Assembly: GCF_029761915.1 (NCBI RefSeq)
Contig: NZ_CP121695.1
Location: 3,501,501-3,565,500, forward strand
Direction of reading: 5' to 3'
Source of the DNA: Bradyrhizobium sp. CB1650
Lineage (GTDB): Bacteria > Pseudomonadota > Alphaproteobacteria > Rhizobiales > Xanthobacteraceae
Length of the DNA: 64,000 nucleotides
Shown: positions 62,881-64,000 of the stretch, piece by piece
Layout: each line of letters opens with the position of its first letter
Numbering within the stretch: position 1 is the stretch's first letter
The notes under the pieces: model-generated
Seen by the model: only the letters and a program-made list of their open reading frames with translations
Told to the model about the DNA's origin: nothing
The model's database searches: none
Program-made: the position numbers and the translations under genes

Positions 62881-63200
62881 AGAGCGTACCTAAGACATGG
62901 GTGACAACCACGTGCCGTTCGGGTTGTCGAGGGGTTGCAAGGTCAATTACTCCAGTGGTCGTTTGAACTGGCGCGGAACGCATCCGGGGGTGCGGAGCGT
63001 TGCGGCGTCACGCATTCATGGCACGGCCATTATTGCTCGGCACGCGCTGTTGCCGTCAACCCCGCGCGCCAAAGGCGCGCCCCGTACGGGCTTCGGGGGT
63101 TGACCGCTCAGCGCGGCCAAGCAACGGACTATCATGCCAAGAATGAGACAAAGCGCGTCTTGGTCAGAGCGCCGAGGTCGTAGCTGAGACATGGGTGACG
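62868..63200. repeat. Nested IS481 end fragments
   Basis: GACATGGGTAAC, GACATGGGTGAC and GACATGGGTGAC occur at about 62870, 62897 and 63189. After the second and third copies the sequence is the same 3' end of an IS481 element (GTTGTCGAGGGG then TTGCAAGGT or CTGCAAGGT). So a broken copy of the end (62894-62960) lies next to the fuller element at 63187-64000. Between them, 62960-63186, is filler with GGCGCGC palindromes but no gene. Confidence 0.6.
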
Positions 63201-64000
63201 GGCTACGGGCCGAACGGGTTGTCGAGGGGCTGCAAGGTTTTCTGCTCCAGGTCGAAATATCCGAGGTCGTAATGCATGAAGCTGACGAGCCAAATGCCGT
63301 CGTCGACTTCCTTGATGCCGAGCTTTTGGCCGGCCAGCACGGTGGAGATGTTGATCTTCTTGCGATGCAGGCAGAGGCGGCCGCAGGCGGTGACGACGAC
63401 ATCGCGGTCATGGAAGGGATAGGTCAGGTCCGGCAGGCCGGCATAGGCGCGCCCTGAGGCAGTGTAGAGCTCGGCAGGGCACTTCATGTCGAGCGCCTCG
63501 TGCGGACGTTCGGTGGTTGAACTCGCGGAGGAAAGCATCGAAGCGCTCCTGCTGCTGCAGGCTGTTGACGCCCGGTGGCCGGGTGGCCTCCTTCTTGAGG
63601 GTCAGATGCATGCGCTCGTGGCGGCCGTTCTGCTGCGGACGGCCCGGCTTGATGCGCTCGATGGCGATGCCGAGCCTGAGCCACCACACCGACAGCTTCG
63701 ACAGGTTGAACAGGGCATTGGGACTGGCAAAGGGCACGCCGTTGTCGGAGCGAATGGCAAGCGGCAGGCCGCGCTCGCAGAACAGGCGCTCGAAGGCAGT
63801 AATGGCAGGGTCTTCGCGGGTCGAATCGAGCGCTTCGCACAAAAGCAGGAAACGTGAGGCGTGATCGCTGACCGTCAATGGAAAGCAATAGCGGCCATTG
63901 CCGAGCTTGAACTCGCCCTTGAAGTCGGCGCACCAGAGATCATTGGGGGCCACCCCTAGTGACAGCGGCGTGCCGCGCGCACGATGGCGCGGCCCGCAAC
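63187..64000 (-). pseudogene. IS481 transposase, N-terminus outside window, frameshift inside
   Basis: Minus-strand frame from the window edge reads GTPLSLGVAPNDLWCADFKG with the rve core DFKGEF (D), AIRSDNGVPFASPNALFNLS (D) and RPQQNGRHERMHLTLKKEAT (E), until about 63515. There one extra base breaks the frame: FLREFN is followed by HRTSARGARHEV; the correct frame goes on TERPHEALDMKCPAELYTAS and ends PLDNPFGP. The catalytic residues remain, but the C-terminal third is separated. The N-terminal part lies beyond position 64000. The element end is near 63187 (GACATGGGTGAC). Confidence 0.8.

Overview
The window is high-GC alphaproteobacterial DNA. Gene content and repeats suggest Bradyrhizobium or a close relative: several branched-chain-type ABC transporters, LpxO, Omp25-like porins, IS481/IS701/IS3 elements, and the palindromic intergenic repeats common in Bradyrhizobium and Rhodopseudomonas. 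This is inferred from recognised families; no marker gene such as rRNA was available. I saw no rRNA, tRNA, CRISPR array or replication origin.

Layout. 1-7.8 kb is a surface-polysaccharide locus: two glycosyltransferases, a methyltransferase, dTDP-glucose 4,6-dehydratase, a GmhB-like phosphatase, and the overlapping gmd-fcl pair that makes GDP-L-fucose. 7.8-13.8 kb is a decayed zone. It holds an inactivated IS481 element lying exactly between two truncated genes, and an inverted duplication of a small two-gene module, mostly broken. 13.8-24.6 kb is catabolic: a PaaK-like CoA ligase, an AGE-family epimerase, a six-gene transporter plus acyl-CoA-synthetase cluster (livF-SBP-livM-livH-ligase-livG), and a divergent Crp/Fnr regulator with good palindromes between them. 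24.6-28.7 kb is a tightly overlapping operon: ABC ATPase, fused GldF/GldG-like permease, secreted LamG-like protein and an MFS carrier. 28.9-36.8 kb holds an MFS carrier, a large zinc-ribbon/cyclase/AAA/TPR signalling protein, a peroxiredoxin, a HemD-like protein, PurU and a small lipoprotein. 37-43.1 kb is a second complete branched-chain-type ABC transporter operon (SBP-livH-livM-livG-livF) followed by a MetE-C-like methyltransferase. 43.1-50.9 kb is a second accessory zone: a truncated IS3 transposase, an AT-richer glycosyltransferase, small proteins, a secreted Cys/Gly octad-repeat protein, a broken CHAT protease, a tandem antidote-domain protein, an intact porin and a broken TPR gene. 51-55.2 kb is the methyl cycle: an HTH-methyltransferase-like protein, metK and ahcY. 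55.3-61.4 kb holds a Baeyer-Villiger-type monooxygenase, an MFS remnant, a LysR regulator, a Tat-exported hydrolase, a 51-residue protein, lpxO and a SnoaL-like protein. 61.5-64 kb is stacked IS701 and IS481 elements, both frameshifted.

How they work together. Both transporter clusters carry the same palindromic repeat just after the binding-protein gene, as if to separate its message from the membrane subunits. MetK and AhcY make and recycle S-adenosylmethionine, and the MetE-like protein may feed methionine. The most unusual single gene is the Cys/Gly octad-repeat protein at 46.95-47.37 kb, which has the leader-core look of a modified or metal-binding peptide but no visible maturation enzyme in the window.
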